A stretch of 64,000 nucleotides of DNA from Litoribrevibacter euphylliae (GTDB lineage Bacteria > Pseudomonadota > Gammaproteobacteria > Pseudomonadales > Litoribrevibacteraceae). The position numbers were made by a program, and so were the translations under genes. The notes under the pieces are model-generated. The model did not search any database. It was not told the DNA's origin and saw only the letters and a program-made list of their open reading frames with translations. Below are positions 26,560-35,718 of the stretch, piece after piece (the stretch's first letter is position 1; every line of letters starts with the position of its first letter). The stretch is taken from positions 22,525 through 86,524 of the forward strand of contig NZ_JBHRSZ010000010.1 in assembly GCF_042646085.1 (NCBI RefSeq). The letters are read 5' to 3'.

Positions 26560-27468
26560 TCACGCGGTAACAGGTTTCATATAGTTAATAGGTAACTCAT
26601 CAGCATTTTCATAAGTCACCAATTCCCAAGCATCCTTCTGCTCCATAAGCTCTCGTAGCAAGAGATTATTGAGACCGTGCCCGGACTTGTAGCCAATGTA
26701 CTCACCTATCAAGCTTTTACGTAGGAGATATAAATCCCCGACAGCATCCAATACTTTGTGCTTTACAAATTCATCTTCATAACGAAGACCATCTTCGTTA
26801 AGAATTGAGAATTCATCCACAACAATCGCATTGTTCAGACTGCCACCTAACGCTAGATTCTGAGAACGAAGGAATTCAATATCCTTCATGAACCCAAAGG
26901 TTCGAGCTCGACTCACTTCCTTCACAAAAGAAGTACTCGAGAAGTCAAGCGATGTTTGTTGATTGCCTTCATCTACCACAGGATGATTAAAGTCAATGGT
27001 AAAAGTAACTTTGAAACCATCGAACGGTTCAAAGCGTGCGTATTTGTCGTCTTGACGCACTTCCACTGGCTTTTTGATACGGATAAATTGTTTCGGCGCA
27101 TCCTGCTCAGCGATACCCGCCGACTGCAACAAGAACACAAACGGTCCTGCACTCCCATCCATAATAGGCACTTCAGGCGCAGATAATTCTACATAGGCAT
27201 TATCAATACCTAAGCCAGCCATTGCCGAAAGCAAGTGCTCCACAGTATCCACTCGAACGCCATCTTTAATCAAAGTCGTGGACATAGTCGTGTCCCCTAC
27301 TTGATCAAAGTTAGCCTCAACTTCATTGGCACCTTCCATGTCAGATCGACGGAAGATAATCCCGGTATTCACAGGAGCAGGCTTAAGGGAAAGATACACC
27401 TTCTCACCTGAATGAAGCCCTACACCAGTGGCACGAATACTGTTTTTTAAGGTGCGCTGTTTAATCAT
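26560..27468 (-). CDS. lpxC: UDP-3-O-acyl-N-acetylglucosamine deacetylase
   Basis: Zinc deacetylase that commits UDP-acyl-GlcNAc to lipid A synthesis. The ATG at 27468 has GGTGG five bases before it and gives MIKQRTLKNSI, the standard LpxC start, so the ATG at 27480 is rejected. Residues VEHLLSA (~76-82) supply a zinc histidine, and KHKVLDAVGDLYL carries H-x3-D (two more ligands). Length 303 is normal. It follows ftsZ with its own TATAAT -10 box (27512-27517). LpxC abundance is often controlled by FtsH; the C-terminal tail here ends in NYMKPVTA. Confidence 0.98.
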   Translation of the reverse strand: MIKQRTLKNSIRATGVGLHSGEKVYLSLKPAPVNTGIIFRRSDMEGANEVEANFDQVGDTTMSTTLIKDGVRVDTVEHLLSAMAGLGIDNAYVELSAPEVPIMDGSAGPFVFLLQSAGIAEQDAPKQFIRIKKPVEVRQDDKYARFEPFDGFKVTFTIDFNHPVVDEGNQQTSLDFSSTSFVKEVSRARTFGFMKDIEFLRSQNLALGGSLNNAIVVDEFSILNEDGLRYEDEFVKHKVLDAVGDLYLLRKSLIGEYIGYKSGHGLNNLLLRELMEQKDAWELVTYENADELPINYMKPVTA

Positions 27469-27511
27469 GGCAACCACCATTTATATGCAAGTTACTACGC
27501 AAAGGCGCGCG

Positions 27512-27559
27512 ATTATACCAAAAAGCATTTAAGTAATCACTGACTAGTTATCACTTAAA
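27512..27559 (-). promoter_or_regulatory. lpxC promoter with an upstream 32-bp imperfect palindrome
   Basis: On the minus strand a perfect -10 TATAAT lies at 27512-27517. The -35 region overlaps a 32-bp palindrome at 27528-27559 with 7-bp arms TTTAAGT/ACTTAAA and 13 of 16 pairs matching. The palindrome could be an operator or a weak AT-rich terminator for ftsZ, since five T follow it. Confidence 0.5.
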
Positions 27560-27615
27560 ACGATTTGGCCGAGACCTTTCCGTATACCGTATCTACCTTA
27601 GGTAGAATCAACAAT

Positions 27616-28803
27616 CTAATCAGCTTGTCGACGTAAGAAAGCCGGAATATCCAGATATTCAATGCTGTCTTCACCACCAACGGCTTTCTTGGCAACACCC
27701 GCCACATCAGATTTAGCATCATCTACTGGCTTGTTACGCATAACTGTTGGGCGATCTAGCTGACGATAATCTACCTGACCATCCGCTTGTTTGGCCGAAG
27801 TATTATCAATAACCTTTACTGGCTTTTCAGTCTCAAACGCACGACCGATACCAGTAGCTACAACGGTAACTTTAATTTCGTCAGTCATCTCAGGGTCGAT
27901 CGATGTACCAACAACTACGGTTGCAGTTTCAGAAGCAATCTCTTCAACAATCTCACCCACTTGGGCAAACTCACCCAAACCTAGCTCTGGTCCACCAGTG
28001 ATGTTCACCAAAATACCGCGAGCTCCTGTTAGATCGATATCATCCAATAATGGACTACGAATGGCTTTTTCAGCCGCTTCAGTAGCACGATCTTCACCCG
28101 TAGCAACGCCAGTTCCCATCATTGCCATACCCATTTCAGACATCACAGTTTTCACGTCTGCAAAGTCCACGTTAATAACACCAGGATGAGTAATAAGATC
28201 AGCAATACCTTGAACCGCACCAAGCAACACATCGTTTGCAGCTTTAAACGCATCCATCAAGCTTGTTGATTTACCTAACACCGACAATAGCTTCTCATTC
28301 GGAATAGTGATTAGAGAATCAACATGCTGAGATAGTTCCTTGATCCCTTCATCAGCAATTTTCATACGCTTACGGCCTTCAAACGGGAAAGGTTTAGTAA
28401 CAACCGCAACCGTCAAAATACCCATTTCACGAGCAACTTCAGCCACAATAGGAGCGGCACCAGTACCGGTACCGCCACCCATGCCAGCAGTAATAAATAC
28501 CATGTCAGCACCGTGAAGTACTTCCATGATACGCTCACGATCTTCAATAGCAGCCTGACGCCCGACTTCTGGATTAGCACCAGCGCCAAGACCCTTAGTT
28601 AGCTCATTCCCCAGTTGCAAAATTGACTTAGCAACGTTTTTCTTCAGCGCCTGAGCATCTGTATTTGCACAGATAAAATCCACACCTTCAATATGATTAT
28701 CCACCATGTAGCAAACAGCATTGCCACCGCCGCCGCCGACACCAACAACCTTAATGGTGGCCTGGTTTGGTACGTTATCAACCAGCTCAAACATATTAGA
28801 CAT
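27616..28803 (-). CDS. ftsZ: Cell division protein FtsZ
   Basis: The tubulin-like GTPase that forms the Z ring. The tubulin signature GGGTGTG sits at 109-115, and the N-terminal GVGGGGGNAV binds nucleotide. The T7 loop is DFADVKTVM (~210). The C-terminal peptide SIEYLDIPAFLRRQAD is the site for FtsA and ZipA. Length 395 is normal. It follows ftsA by 43 bp on the same strand, the standard order. Confidence 0.99.
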   Translation of the reverse strand: MSNMFELVDNVPNQATIKVVGVGGGGGNAVCYMVDNHIEGVDFICANTDAQALKKNVAKSILQLGNELTKGLGAGANPEVGRQAAIEDRERIMEVLHGADMVFITAGMGGGTGTGAAPIVAEVAREMGILTVAVVTKPFPFEGRKRMKIADEGIKELSQHVDSLITIPNEKLLSVLGKSTSLMDAFKAANDVLLGAVQGIADLITHPGVINVDFADVKTVMSEMGMAMMGTGVATGEDRATEAAEKAIRSPLLDDIDLTGARGILVNITGGPELGLGEFAQVGEIVEEIASETATVVVGTSIDPEMTDEIKVTVVATGIGRAFETEKPVKVIDNTSAKQADGQVDYRQLDRPTVMRNKPVDDAKSDVAGVAKKAVGGEDSIEYLDIPAFLRRQAD

Positions 28804-28846
28804 TTCTAGTTTCTCCTTTAACGAACGTAATTCTTATACTTTATTT

Positions 28847-30085
28847 TTAAAAATTTCCTTGGAACCACTTCTTCAGTTTGGTCATCACGTTTTCTTCATC
28901 CGCAACGCGATTAACCTCTGCCGAACTTGCAGGCCCTTCTTCAAGGGTCTTTTGGCCATAGAGCAACAGCCCTACCGCCGTTGAATAAATCGGGTTACGC
29001 ACTACATCAGTTAACCCTGATACTGAGTGCGGAACCGCCAAACGAACAGGCATATGGAAGATTTCTTCAGCTAGCTCGACGACCCCTTCCATTTTCGCAG
29101 TACCGCCGGTCAACACGATTCCTGCGGGTACCAAATCTTCAAAGCCGCTACGACGTAGCTCTGCCTGAATTAAAGTAAACAGCTCCTCATAACGAGGCTC
29201 TACTACTTCCGCCAATGCCTGACGCGACAAATCACGAGGAGGACGATCACCGACACTCGGCACCTTGATCGTTTCATCCGCACCAGCGATGGTCGTCAAC
29301 GCACAGGCATACTTCATTTTGATTTCTTCCGCATGCTGCGTCGGCGTACGCAATGCCATCGCGATGTCGTTAGTCACCTGATCGCCCGCAATTGGGATCA
29401 CAGCAGTGTGACGAATAGCACCTTCGGTAAAGACAGCGATATCAGTAGTACCGCCACCAATGTCGACCATGCAAACGCCCAACTCTTTTTCATCTTCAGT
29501 GAGAACCGCATAGCTTGATGCTAGCTGTTCTAAAATCACATCATCTACTTCAAGAGTGCATCGACGAACACACTTCTCAATATTCTGCGCAGCATTGTCA
29601 GCACAGGTCACCAAATGAACCTTGGCTTCCAAACGAACTCCCGACATCCCAAGTGGCTCTTTAATACCCTCTTGATTGTCGATCACGTATTCCTGAGGAA
29701 GAATATGTAAGATCTTTTGATCCGCAGGAATCGCAACGGCTTTTGCCGCTTCAATAACTCGCTCAAGATCCGCCTGCAGCACTTCTTTATCTTTAATCGC
29801 TACGATGCCATGAGAGTTCATGCTACGAATATGATTGCCAGCAATACCCGCAAACACTGAGTGGATCTCACAACCCGCCATTAACTCTGCTTCTTCTACC
29901 GCACGCTGAATTGATTGGACCGTGGACTCGATATTGACGACCACTCCCTTTTTCATCCCTCTCGACGGATGGGAACCAATCCCAACAATCTCAATATTGC
30001 CGTCTTCCGCCGTCGCGCCAACAATCGCAACAACTTTAGACGTACCTATATCTAAACCAACAATCATGGTTCCTGGTGCAACCAT
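28847..30085 (-). CDS. ftsA: Cell division protein FtsA
   Basis: Actin-like protein that links FtsZ to the membrane. IVGLDIGTSKVVAIVG near the start and VDIGGGTTDIAV (~210) are the ATP-binding phosphate loops; VLTGGTAKMEGV (~335) is the adenosine motif. The C-terminal MTKLKKWFQGNF is the amphipathic membrane-targeting helix. The ATG at 30085 is used because AGGA is ~11 bases before it; the closer ATG at 30067 has only three bases between. It follows ftsQ by 75 bp. Confidence 0.98.
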   Translation of the reverse strand: MVAPGTMIVGLDIGTSKVVAIVGATAEDGNIEIVGIGSHPSRGMKKGVVVNIESTVQSIQRAVEEAELMAGCEIHSVFAGIAGNHIRSMNSHGIVAIKDKEVLQADLERVIEAAKAVAIPADQKILHILPQEYVIDNQEGIKEPLGMSGVRLEAKVHLVTCADNAAQNIEKCVRRCTLEVDDVILEQLASSYAVLTEDEKELGVCMVDIGGGTTDIAVFTEGAIRHTAVIPIAGDQVTNDIAMALRTPTQHAEEIKMKYACALTTIAGADETIKVPSVGDRPPRDLSRQALAEVVEPRYEELFTLIQAELRRSGFEDLVPAGIVLTGGTAKMEGVVELAEEIFHMPVRLAVPHSVSGLTDVVRNPIYSTAVGLLLYGQKTLEEGPASSAEVNRVADEENVMTKLKKWFQGNF

Positions 30086-30160
30086 AGCTAGGTGTTTCCT
30101 CTTTCTTACCGAACACTATGTCGGTAGTCCCTATTTTCAATTCTCTCAGTACGATATACG

Positions 30161-30976
30161 CTATATTTTTTGTTGTTGTGCTTTCCAAGCCACCGCCAAT
30201 CCATTGGTATACCGCAAATCAACCCGTTCAATCTGTTCCACTTTATCTTGCAACGCCAGCTTATAGACGGTTACAAATTTACTTACTTTCTGACCCACCC
30301 GATCTCGACCAAGATTCAACTGAATCTTATTACGACTCACTAACTGCCAAGCGCCACGCGAGGAACGAGTCAATGATTCGATACTCATATCAATTGGCGC
30401 TAATAGTCGACTCAAATCTCGATAGGTCGCCATCATTTCCAATTCATGCCCTTCATCGGCATTCAACTTGGGTAGCACTCCAAACTCGGCTGTATCAGCT
30501 ACTTGAAATACTTCCCCTTCACTACTCAACAGAGCATGTTCTCCCCAACGAGCCACGGGAATATGTTCATTAACCGTCAGTTCAATACCATAAGGCCAGA
30601 ATCGATGTATCTTGACCGTATCCACCCAACCAAAGGTTTCAGCCTCAGCTCGCAATTCCGACATATCCGTTGATACAAACCCCGCTTGTCCAATAGCAAG
30701 TAAAGTTTCCTTCAACCGGGCAACATCCAACTGATTGGTATCTCCCGAAATCACAACCCGTTGAATAGGCTGATCTAAGTAGTTAATGAACATTCTGGTA
30801 AGGCTTGCTGATCCATAAATGAATCCTGACAACACCATCACTACCAGTATCAAGGGCCACGGAATATGCTTTAACCAAACTAAACTTGGTCTCTTTCGTC
30901 GGCCCGGTTTAGACTCTACCGATACCGTCCGGCTGGCACCTCGACGAGGTTCAGTCGGCTTTGCTTTATCGCGCAT
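30161..30976 (-). CDS. ftsQ: Cell division protein FtsQ
   Basis: A bitopic membrane protein of the divisome, bridging FtsK to FtsB/FtsL. The basic N-terminal tail (~1-38, RRGASRTVSVESKPGRRKR) is cytoplasmic, a transmembrane segment follows at ~39-60 (PLILVVMVLSGFIYGSA), then a POTRA domain (QPIQRVVISGDTNQLD, ~75-140) and the beta domain with ELTVNEHIPVARWGE. Length 271 is normal. Confidence 0.95.
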   Translation of the reverse strand: MRDKAKPTEPRRGASRTVSVESKPGRRKRPSLVWLKHIPWPLILVVMVLSGFIYGSASLTRMFINYLDQPIQRVVISGDTNQLDVARLKETLLAIGQAGFVSTDMSELRAEAETFGWVDTVKIHRFWPYGIELTVNEHIPVARWGEHALLSSEGEVFQVADTAEFGVLPKLNADEGHELEMMATYRDLSRLLAPIDMSIESLTRSSRGAWQLVSRNKIQLNLGRDRVGQKVSKFVTVYKLALQDKVEQIERVDLRYTNGLAVAWKAQQQKI

Positions 30977-31003
30977 CGCCTCATTACCTACCCTGATTAC
31001 CCA

Positions 31004-31933
31004 CTACCCCTTTAGAGCCGCCTGAGCTAAAACGTCCAACACCAACGCCTTAAAGTCCATACCACGAGCACTTGCGGCCATAGGCACTAAGCTATGATCA
31101 GTCATTCCTGGCACCGTATTTACCTCAAGCAAGTAAAACTTCCCACTTGCAGCATCCTGCATCGCATCTACACGTCCCCAGCCTTCACAGCCCACTGCTT
31201 TAAAAGCCGTCAATGCCATGTCCTGAAGCGCCTGCTCCTCTGCCTGCTCTAAACCGCATGGCAATAAATAACGGGTGTCATTGGCAAGGTACTTAGCGTC
31301 GTAATCGTAAAAGCTATGATCTGTTTCCAATTTAATAACAGGCAGAGCTTCGCCATTTAGAATCGCAATAGTGTATTCGTTACCTGTAATCCACTTCTCG
31401 ACCAAAACACTGCTATCCAAAGCTTTCGCCTTTTCAATGGCATCCACCAGCTCCGCTTCAGAATGAGCTTTCGACATACCAATACTGGAACCTTCATGCG
31501 CAGGCTTCACAATCACAGGTAATCCAAGCTGGCTTACAATCTCCGCTGCCGAGACATTCTCAGATACCACCATGTACTCAGGCGTTGAAATACCATTACC
31601 CACCCAAATATGTTTGGTCAGCTCTTTGTCCATGGCAATTGCTGATGCTGTGACACCACTTCCGGTGTAAGGCAAGCCTAAAGATTCAAGCACTCCCTGA
31701 ACCTTACCGTCTTCACCACCCCGACCATGCAATGCATTAAAGACACGATCATAGTTACCTTGAACTAGACGCACGATCCAATCATCAACCGCATCAATGG
31801 CATCAAAATCAACGCCAGCCTGCTTAAGCGCCTCACACACGGCACCGCCACTTTTTAGAGAAACGTCACGTTCCGCTGAAGAGCCGCCATACAGCACTGC
31901 TACTTTGCCAAAAGAGGTTGTCGAGCCCATCAT
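31004..31933 (-). CDS. ddl: D-alanine--D-alanine ligase
   Basis: ATP-grasp ligase that makes D-Ala-D-Ala for the pentapeptide. Motifs visible: VAVLYGGSSAERDVS (N-terminal), FNALHGRGGEDGKVQG (~84-100), VKPAHEGSSIGM (~144-155, ATP binding) and EVNTVPGMTDHSLVP (~270-285, Mg ligands). Length is 309. It lies between murC and ftsQ, the DdlB position in E. coli. Confidence 0.97.
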   Translation of the reverse strand: MMGSTTSFGKVAVLYGGSSAERDVSLKSGGAVCEALKQAGVDFDAIDAVDDWIVRLVQGNYDRVFNALHGRGGEDGKVQGVLESLGLPYTGSGVTASAIAMDKELTKHIWVGNGISTPEYMVVSENVSAAEIVSQLGLPVIVKPAHEGSSIGMSKAHSEAELVDAIEKAKALDSSVLVEKWITGNEYTIAILNGEALPVIKLETDHSFYDYDAKYLANDTRYLLPCGLEQAEEQALQDMALTAFKAVGCEGWGRVDAMQDAASGKFYLLEVNTVPGMTDHSLVPMAASARGMDFKALVLDVLAQAALKG

Positions 31934-31943
31934 TAACTTGTTC

Positions 31944-33410
31944 CTACTTACTCAATACTAATTTCTGTTCTGCTAACCCAGAGGCCAAACTACCAATATC
32001 ACCAGCCCCTTGAGTGAGTAAAATATCGCCATCCTGAAGTACACCAGACAGAACCTTAAAAGGATCTTCATCTCGCTCCATGAATACAGGCTCCACCTGA
32101 CCTCGCTGCCTGATGCTTCGACATAGGCTACGACCATCAGCGCCAGGAATAACCTTTTCACCTGCTGGATATACTTCCATCAACACCAACCCGTCGGTCT
32201 CAGAAAGCACCTGAACGAAATCTTCATAGAGGTCACGAGTTCGGGTGTAGCGGTGCGGCTGATACAAGGTTACCAACCGCCTTTCTGGCCAACCGTCACG
32301 AATAGCGGCAATCGTTGCGGCGACTTCTCGTGGGTGGTGACCATAATCATCCACCAGCATGACCTGCCCTTGGCCTGTCTCAAACTCACCATAAACCTGG
32401 AAGCGGCGACCAACACCGTTGAACTTAGCCAGTCCTTGAACAATAGAGTCATCATCCAAACCTTCGTCTGTTGCAACAGCAATGGTCGCCAGTGCATTTA
32501 GGACATTATGCTTACCAGGCATATTCAGCTCGATATCCAACGGCATATGCCCTTCTGGACGAATCGCGGTGAACTTCACTGTCTGCTGATCCTGACGAAT
32601 GTTCGTCGCGCGATAATCCGCTTTTTCATTCTCGATACCGTAAGTCACCGTTTGACGACTAATTCTTGGAATCAAACTTTCCACAACCGGGTCATCCACA
32701 CAAACCACCGCCAATCCGTAGAATGGCAAATTGTGAAGAAACTCAATAAAGGTCTGTTCCAACTTGGAAAAGTCCCCACCATAAGTATCCATGTGATCCG
32801 CGTCGATATTGGTCACAATCGCTGTCATCGGCTGTAGATGAAGGAAAGAGGCATCACTTTCATCTGCTTCTGCGACCAGATAACGACTATCACCCATCTT
32901 GGCGTTAGTGCCAGCACTGTTAAGTCGACCACCAATCACAAAGGTTGGATCTAAACCACCTTCAGCCAACACAGAAGAAACAAGACTGGTTGTTGTTGTC
33001 TTACCATGAGTTCCTGCAACAGCAATGCCGTGACGGTAACGCATCAACTCAGCCAACATTTCTGCCCGAGGAACAACAGGAATTCTACGAGCTAACGCTT
33101 CTGCCACTTCAGGATTGGTCGTATCCACCGCGCTGGATACCACAATCACATCAGCGCCGATCACTTGTTCTGCGGCATGCTCAATAAAAACAGTGGCGCC
33201 CAGATCTTCCAAGCGCTGAGTATTCGCGGACACTTTAAGATCAGAGCCGGTAATCCGATACCCCTGATTAATCAAGACTTCTGCAATACCGCACATTCCA
33301 ACACCACCAATTCCAACAAAATGAATTGTGCGAATTCTGCGCATCTCAGGCACTTCCCAACTGGCCGCCTTGATTGTTTGAGGACTAATTGATTGCTTGT
33401 CACTAGACAT
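31944..33410 (-). CDS. murC: UDP-N-acetylmuramate--L-alanine ligase
   Basis: Adds L-alanine to UDP-MurNAc. HFVGIGGVGMCGIAEVL is the N-terminal UDP-binding Rossmann motif, GTHGKTTTTSL (~124-134) is the Mur-ligase P-loop, and DDYGHHPREV (~350-360) is the C-terminal conserved block. Length 488 is typical. Its start overlaps the murG stop by 8 bp. Confidence 0.98.
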   Translation of the reverse strand: MSSDKQSISPQTIKAASWEVPEMRRIRTIHFVGIGGVGMCGIAEVLINQGYRITGSDLKVSANTQRLEDLGATVFIEHAAEQVIGADVIVVSSAVDTTNPEVAEALARRIPVVPRAEMLAELMRYRHGIAVAGTHGKTTTTSLVSSVLAEGGLDPTFVIGGRLNSAGTNAKMGDSRYLVAEADESDASFLHLQPMTAIVTNIDADHMDTYGGDFSKLEQTFIEFLHNLPFYGLAVVCVDDPVVESLIPRISRQTVTYGIENEKADYRATNIRQDQQTVKFTAIRPEGHMPLDIELNMPGKHNVLNALATIAVATDEGLDDDSIVQGLAKFNGVGRRFQVYGEFETGQGQVMLVDDYGHHPREVAATIAAIRDGWPERRLVTLYQPHRYTRTRDLYEDFVQVLSETDGLVLMEVYPAGEKVIPGADGRSLCRSIRQRGQVEPVFMERDEDPFKVLSGVLQDGDILLTQGAGDIGSLASGLAEQKLVLSK

Positions 33411-34503
33411 TTACTAACTCCTGGCAATGGCTTAGCACCCGTTGGGTTGCATCCGTTTTCCGGTTTTGCCACGCATTGTTCGCCATTACCGGCAACTTTT
33501 TACTTTTAATTAAATCCAAGATCACTTGGCTTAACTGTTCTGAATTCATATCACGCTGCTGACAGATAATGCCCGCATTCACCTTTTCCAAATATCCAGC
33601 ATTCGCCGTCTGATGATCGTCCACAGCAAATGGAAACGGCACAAGAATAGCGGGCACTCCGACATTCATTAGTTCAGAAACGGTTAACGCACCAGACCGG
33701 CAAATCACCAAATCAGCTTGCTGATAAGCTGCAGCCATATCATCAATAAAAGGAACCACTTCAGCATCCACCGAGGTGTTCTGATACAAACCTCGAGTCT
33801 CTTCTAGGTTTCTCTTACCACTCTGGTGCAGCACTTTCACTGACACACCCTGTTGATGCAGCAGTTCTAACGCTTGAGGCACCATATTATTGATAGCTAC
33901 CGCACCTAAACTGCCACCCACAACTAAAATATGGTTTGTCTCTTTCTGCCCCAGATGCCTTTCTTCAGGAGATGATATGGCATTCAAATCGGCTCTTACT
34001 GGATTACCAGTGGCGTCATCCGCATGTGTAAACGTATTCGGAAACGCTTCAAGTACTCTGTCCGCAATTCTCGCCAATAACTTATTGGTCATCCCCGGAA
34101 TGGCATTCTGCTCATGAATAACCAGAGGAACACCCTTCGCTTTCGCAGCAACACCACCAGGCCCTGTCACAAATCCGCCCATGCCGAGTACGACATCGGG
34201 CTTCACAGAGGACATGACCTTCAACGCCTGACCAATAGCCTTCAAAATTCTAAACGGCGCTTTTAACCATCCAAGCAAGCCATTACCTCGTAAACCAGCA
34301 ATATCGATATATTCAATATCGATTCCGGCCTTAGGTACGAGTTCTGATTCAAGCCCTGCACGAGTTCCTAACCATACAACCCGGCCTCCCTTAGCAAGCA
34401 CTTCATGAGCGCAAGCCATGGCCGGATAAATATGACCACCTGTGCCACCAGCCATCACCAGCATGGTTTTACCTGACCATTCACTGTTATGCTGTCCCTT
34501 CAC
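33403..34503 (-). CDS. murG: Lipid II synthase (UDP-GlcNAc transferase) MurG
   Basis: Membrane-associated GT28 glycosyltransferase that adds GlcNAc to lipid I. MAGGTGGHIYPAMA (~17-30) is the N-terminal glycine loop, IHEQNAIPGMTNK (~128-140) and VVGGSLGAVAINN (~195-207) are family motifs, and CRSGALTVSEL with VPFPFAVDDHQTANA form the UDP-GlcNAc site. Length is 366. It starts immediately after ftsW, with no spacer. Confidence 0.98.
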   Translation of the reverse strand: MKGQHNSEWSGKTMLVMAGGTGGHIYPAMACAHEVLAKGGRVVWLGTRAGLESELVPKAGIDIEYIDIAGLRGNGLLGWLKAPFRILKAIGQALKVMSSVKPDVVLGMGGFVTGPGGVAAKAKGVPLVIHEQNAIPGMTNKLLARIADRVLEAFPNTFTHADDATGNPVRADLNAISSPEERHLGQKETNHILVVGGSLGAVAINNMVPQALELLHQQGVSVKVLHQSGKRNLEETRGLYQNTSVDAEVVPFIDDMAAAYQQADLVICRSGALTVSELMNVGVPAILVPFPFAVDDHQTANAGYLEKVNAGIICQQRDMNSEQLSQVILDLIKSKKLPVMANNAWQNRKTDATQRVLSHCQELVNV

Positions 34504-35718
34504 TCACGCGCCCTCGACTTTCAAGCCAGACTGTTGCTGCGTAGATGATTGAGACGCTGATGATTGAGCTAAGCGAGTTTCATAATCGATTCTCAAAAGC
34601 ATTGCGACCGCCATACAACTAATTACCAAACTACTTCCACCGTAACTAAGGAAAGGCAAGGTTAACCCCTTGGTTGGCAAAGTACCGGTATTTACACCTA
34701 TGTTAATAATTGCCTGCATCGAAAAAATAATAGCTAAACCGTATGCCATATAAGCACTAAACAGCTGGCCTGCCTGCTCAGCTTTTCTGCCTATGGTTAA
34801 TGCCCGCCAGGCAAATATTGCGAACAGCATAAGAACGCCTATGGCGCCAATAGTTCCCAGCTCTTCCGCCAAGATTGCAAACACAAAATCTGTATGGGCT
34901 TCCGGTAGGTAATACAGCTTCTGCATACTGTTCCCTAGGCCAACTCCAAACCAATCCCCACGCCCAATAGCGATCAATGCCTGAATCAACTGATAACCAC
35001 TACCAAACTGGTCTTGCCAAGGATCAAGAAACGCCTGTAGTCGTGCCATTCTGTAAGGCTGGGACACTGCAAGCGCTGCAGCGCCTAATAAGCAAACGAT
35101 GATGGATAAGAAAAAGTGCGACGCCCTCACTCCTGCCAAAAACATCATGGCCATAAATGCACTCATCATCACAACCGCCGCACCAAAGTCAGGCTCCATC
35201 AACAACAGAAAGACAAATACACCCAACACTAAAACAGGCCGTAAAAAGCCTGAATATCTGGCTCGAACTTCATCTAAATGGCGAACCAGATACGACGCGG
35301 TATAAATAACCATACAGACCTTAGCAATCTCTGATGCCTGAATATTAAAGCTACCCAATCCGATCCAGCGAGTACTCCCGTTCACGTCTCGCCCGATACC
35401 AGGAATCAAAACCAAAACAAGCATCACCAAGCCTACAACCAAGGCGAGCCAACTCATCTCTCGATACAGACGAATAGGAATCGCCAACGTGAATAACGCA
35501 GCAACAATTCCAACAGACAGATAAACCACATGACGCTTCAAATGAAAGAATTCACTACGAAAATTGCCCGCAGCAATCTCGGTAGAAGCCGACGTCATAC
35601 ACACAGTGCCAATGGTCAGTAACAACAGCACACATGTGACCAACGTCGCATCAAATGGCAGCAATCCATCTCTGTAACCAACAGAAGGCGCTCCCCTCTG
35701 GTGTTCAGAAGCAATCAT
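34504..35718 (-). CDS. ftsW: Cell division SEDS glycosyltransferase FtsW
   Basis: Septal peptidoglycan polymerase of the SEDS family that works with FtsI. About ten transmembrane segments are visible. Conserved family stretches include STRWIGLGSFNIQASE (~112-127), MEPDFGAAVVMM (~168-180), the periplasmic loop AHTDFVFAILAEELG (~280-295) and GTLPTKGLTLPFLSYGGSS (~345-365). The C-terminal tail is Gln/Ser-rich. Length 404 is normal. It overlaps murD by 4 bp. Confidence 0.98.
   Translation of the reverse strand: MIASEHQRGAPSVGYRDGLLPFDATLVTCVLLLLTIGTVCMTSASTEIAAGNFRSEFFHLKRHVVYLSVGIVAALFTLAIPIRLYREMSWLALVVGLVMLVLVLIPGIGRDVNGSTRWIGLGSFNIQASEIAKVCMVIYTASYLVRHLDEVRARYSGFLRPVLVLGVFVFLLLMEPDFGAAVVMMSAFMAMMFLAGVRASHFFLSIIVCLLGAAALAVSQPYRMARLQAFLDPWQDQFGSGYQLIQALIAIGRGDWFGVGLGNSMQKLYYLPEAHTDFVFAILAEELGTIGAIGVLMLFAIFAWRALTIGRKAEQAGQLFSAYMAYGLAIIFSMQAIINIGVNTGTLPTKGLTLPFLSYGGSSLVISCMAVAMLLRIDYETRLAQSSASQSSTQQQSGLKVEGA

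Noticed and set aside
29922..30573. Plus-strand frames of 114 and 151 residues
   Set aside because: Shadows of ftsA and ftsQ on the minus strand; the minus-strand products are unmistakable.
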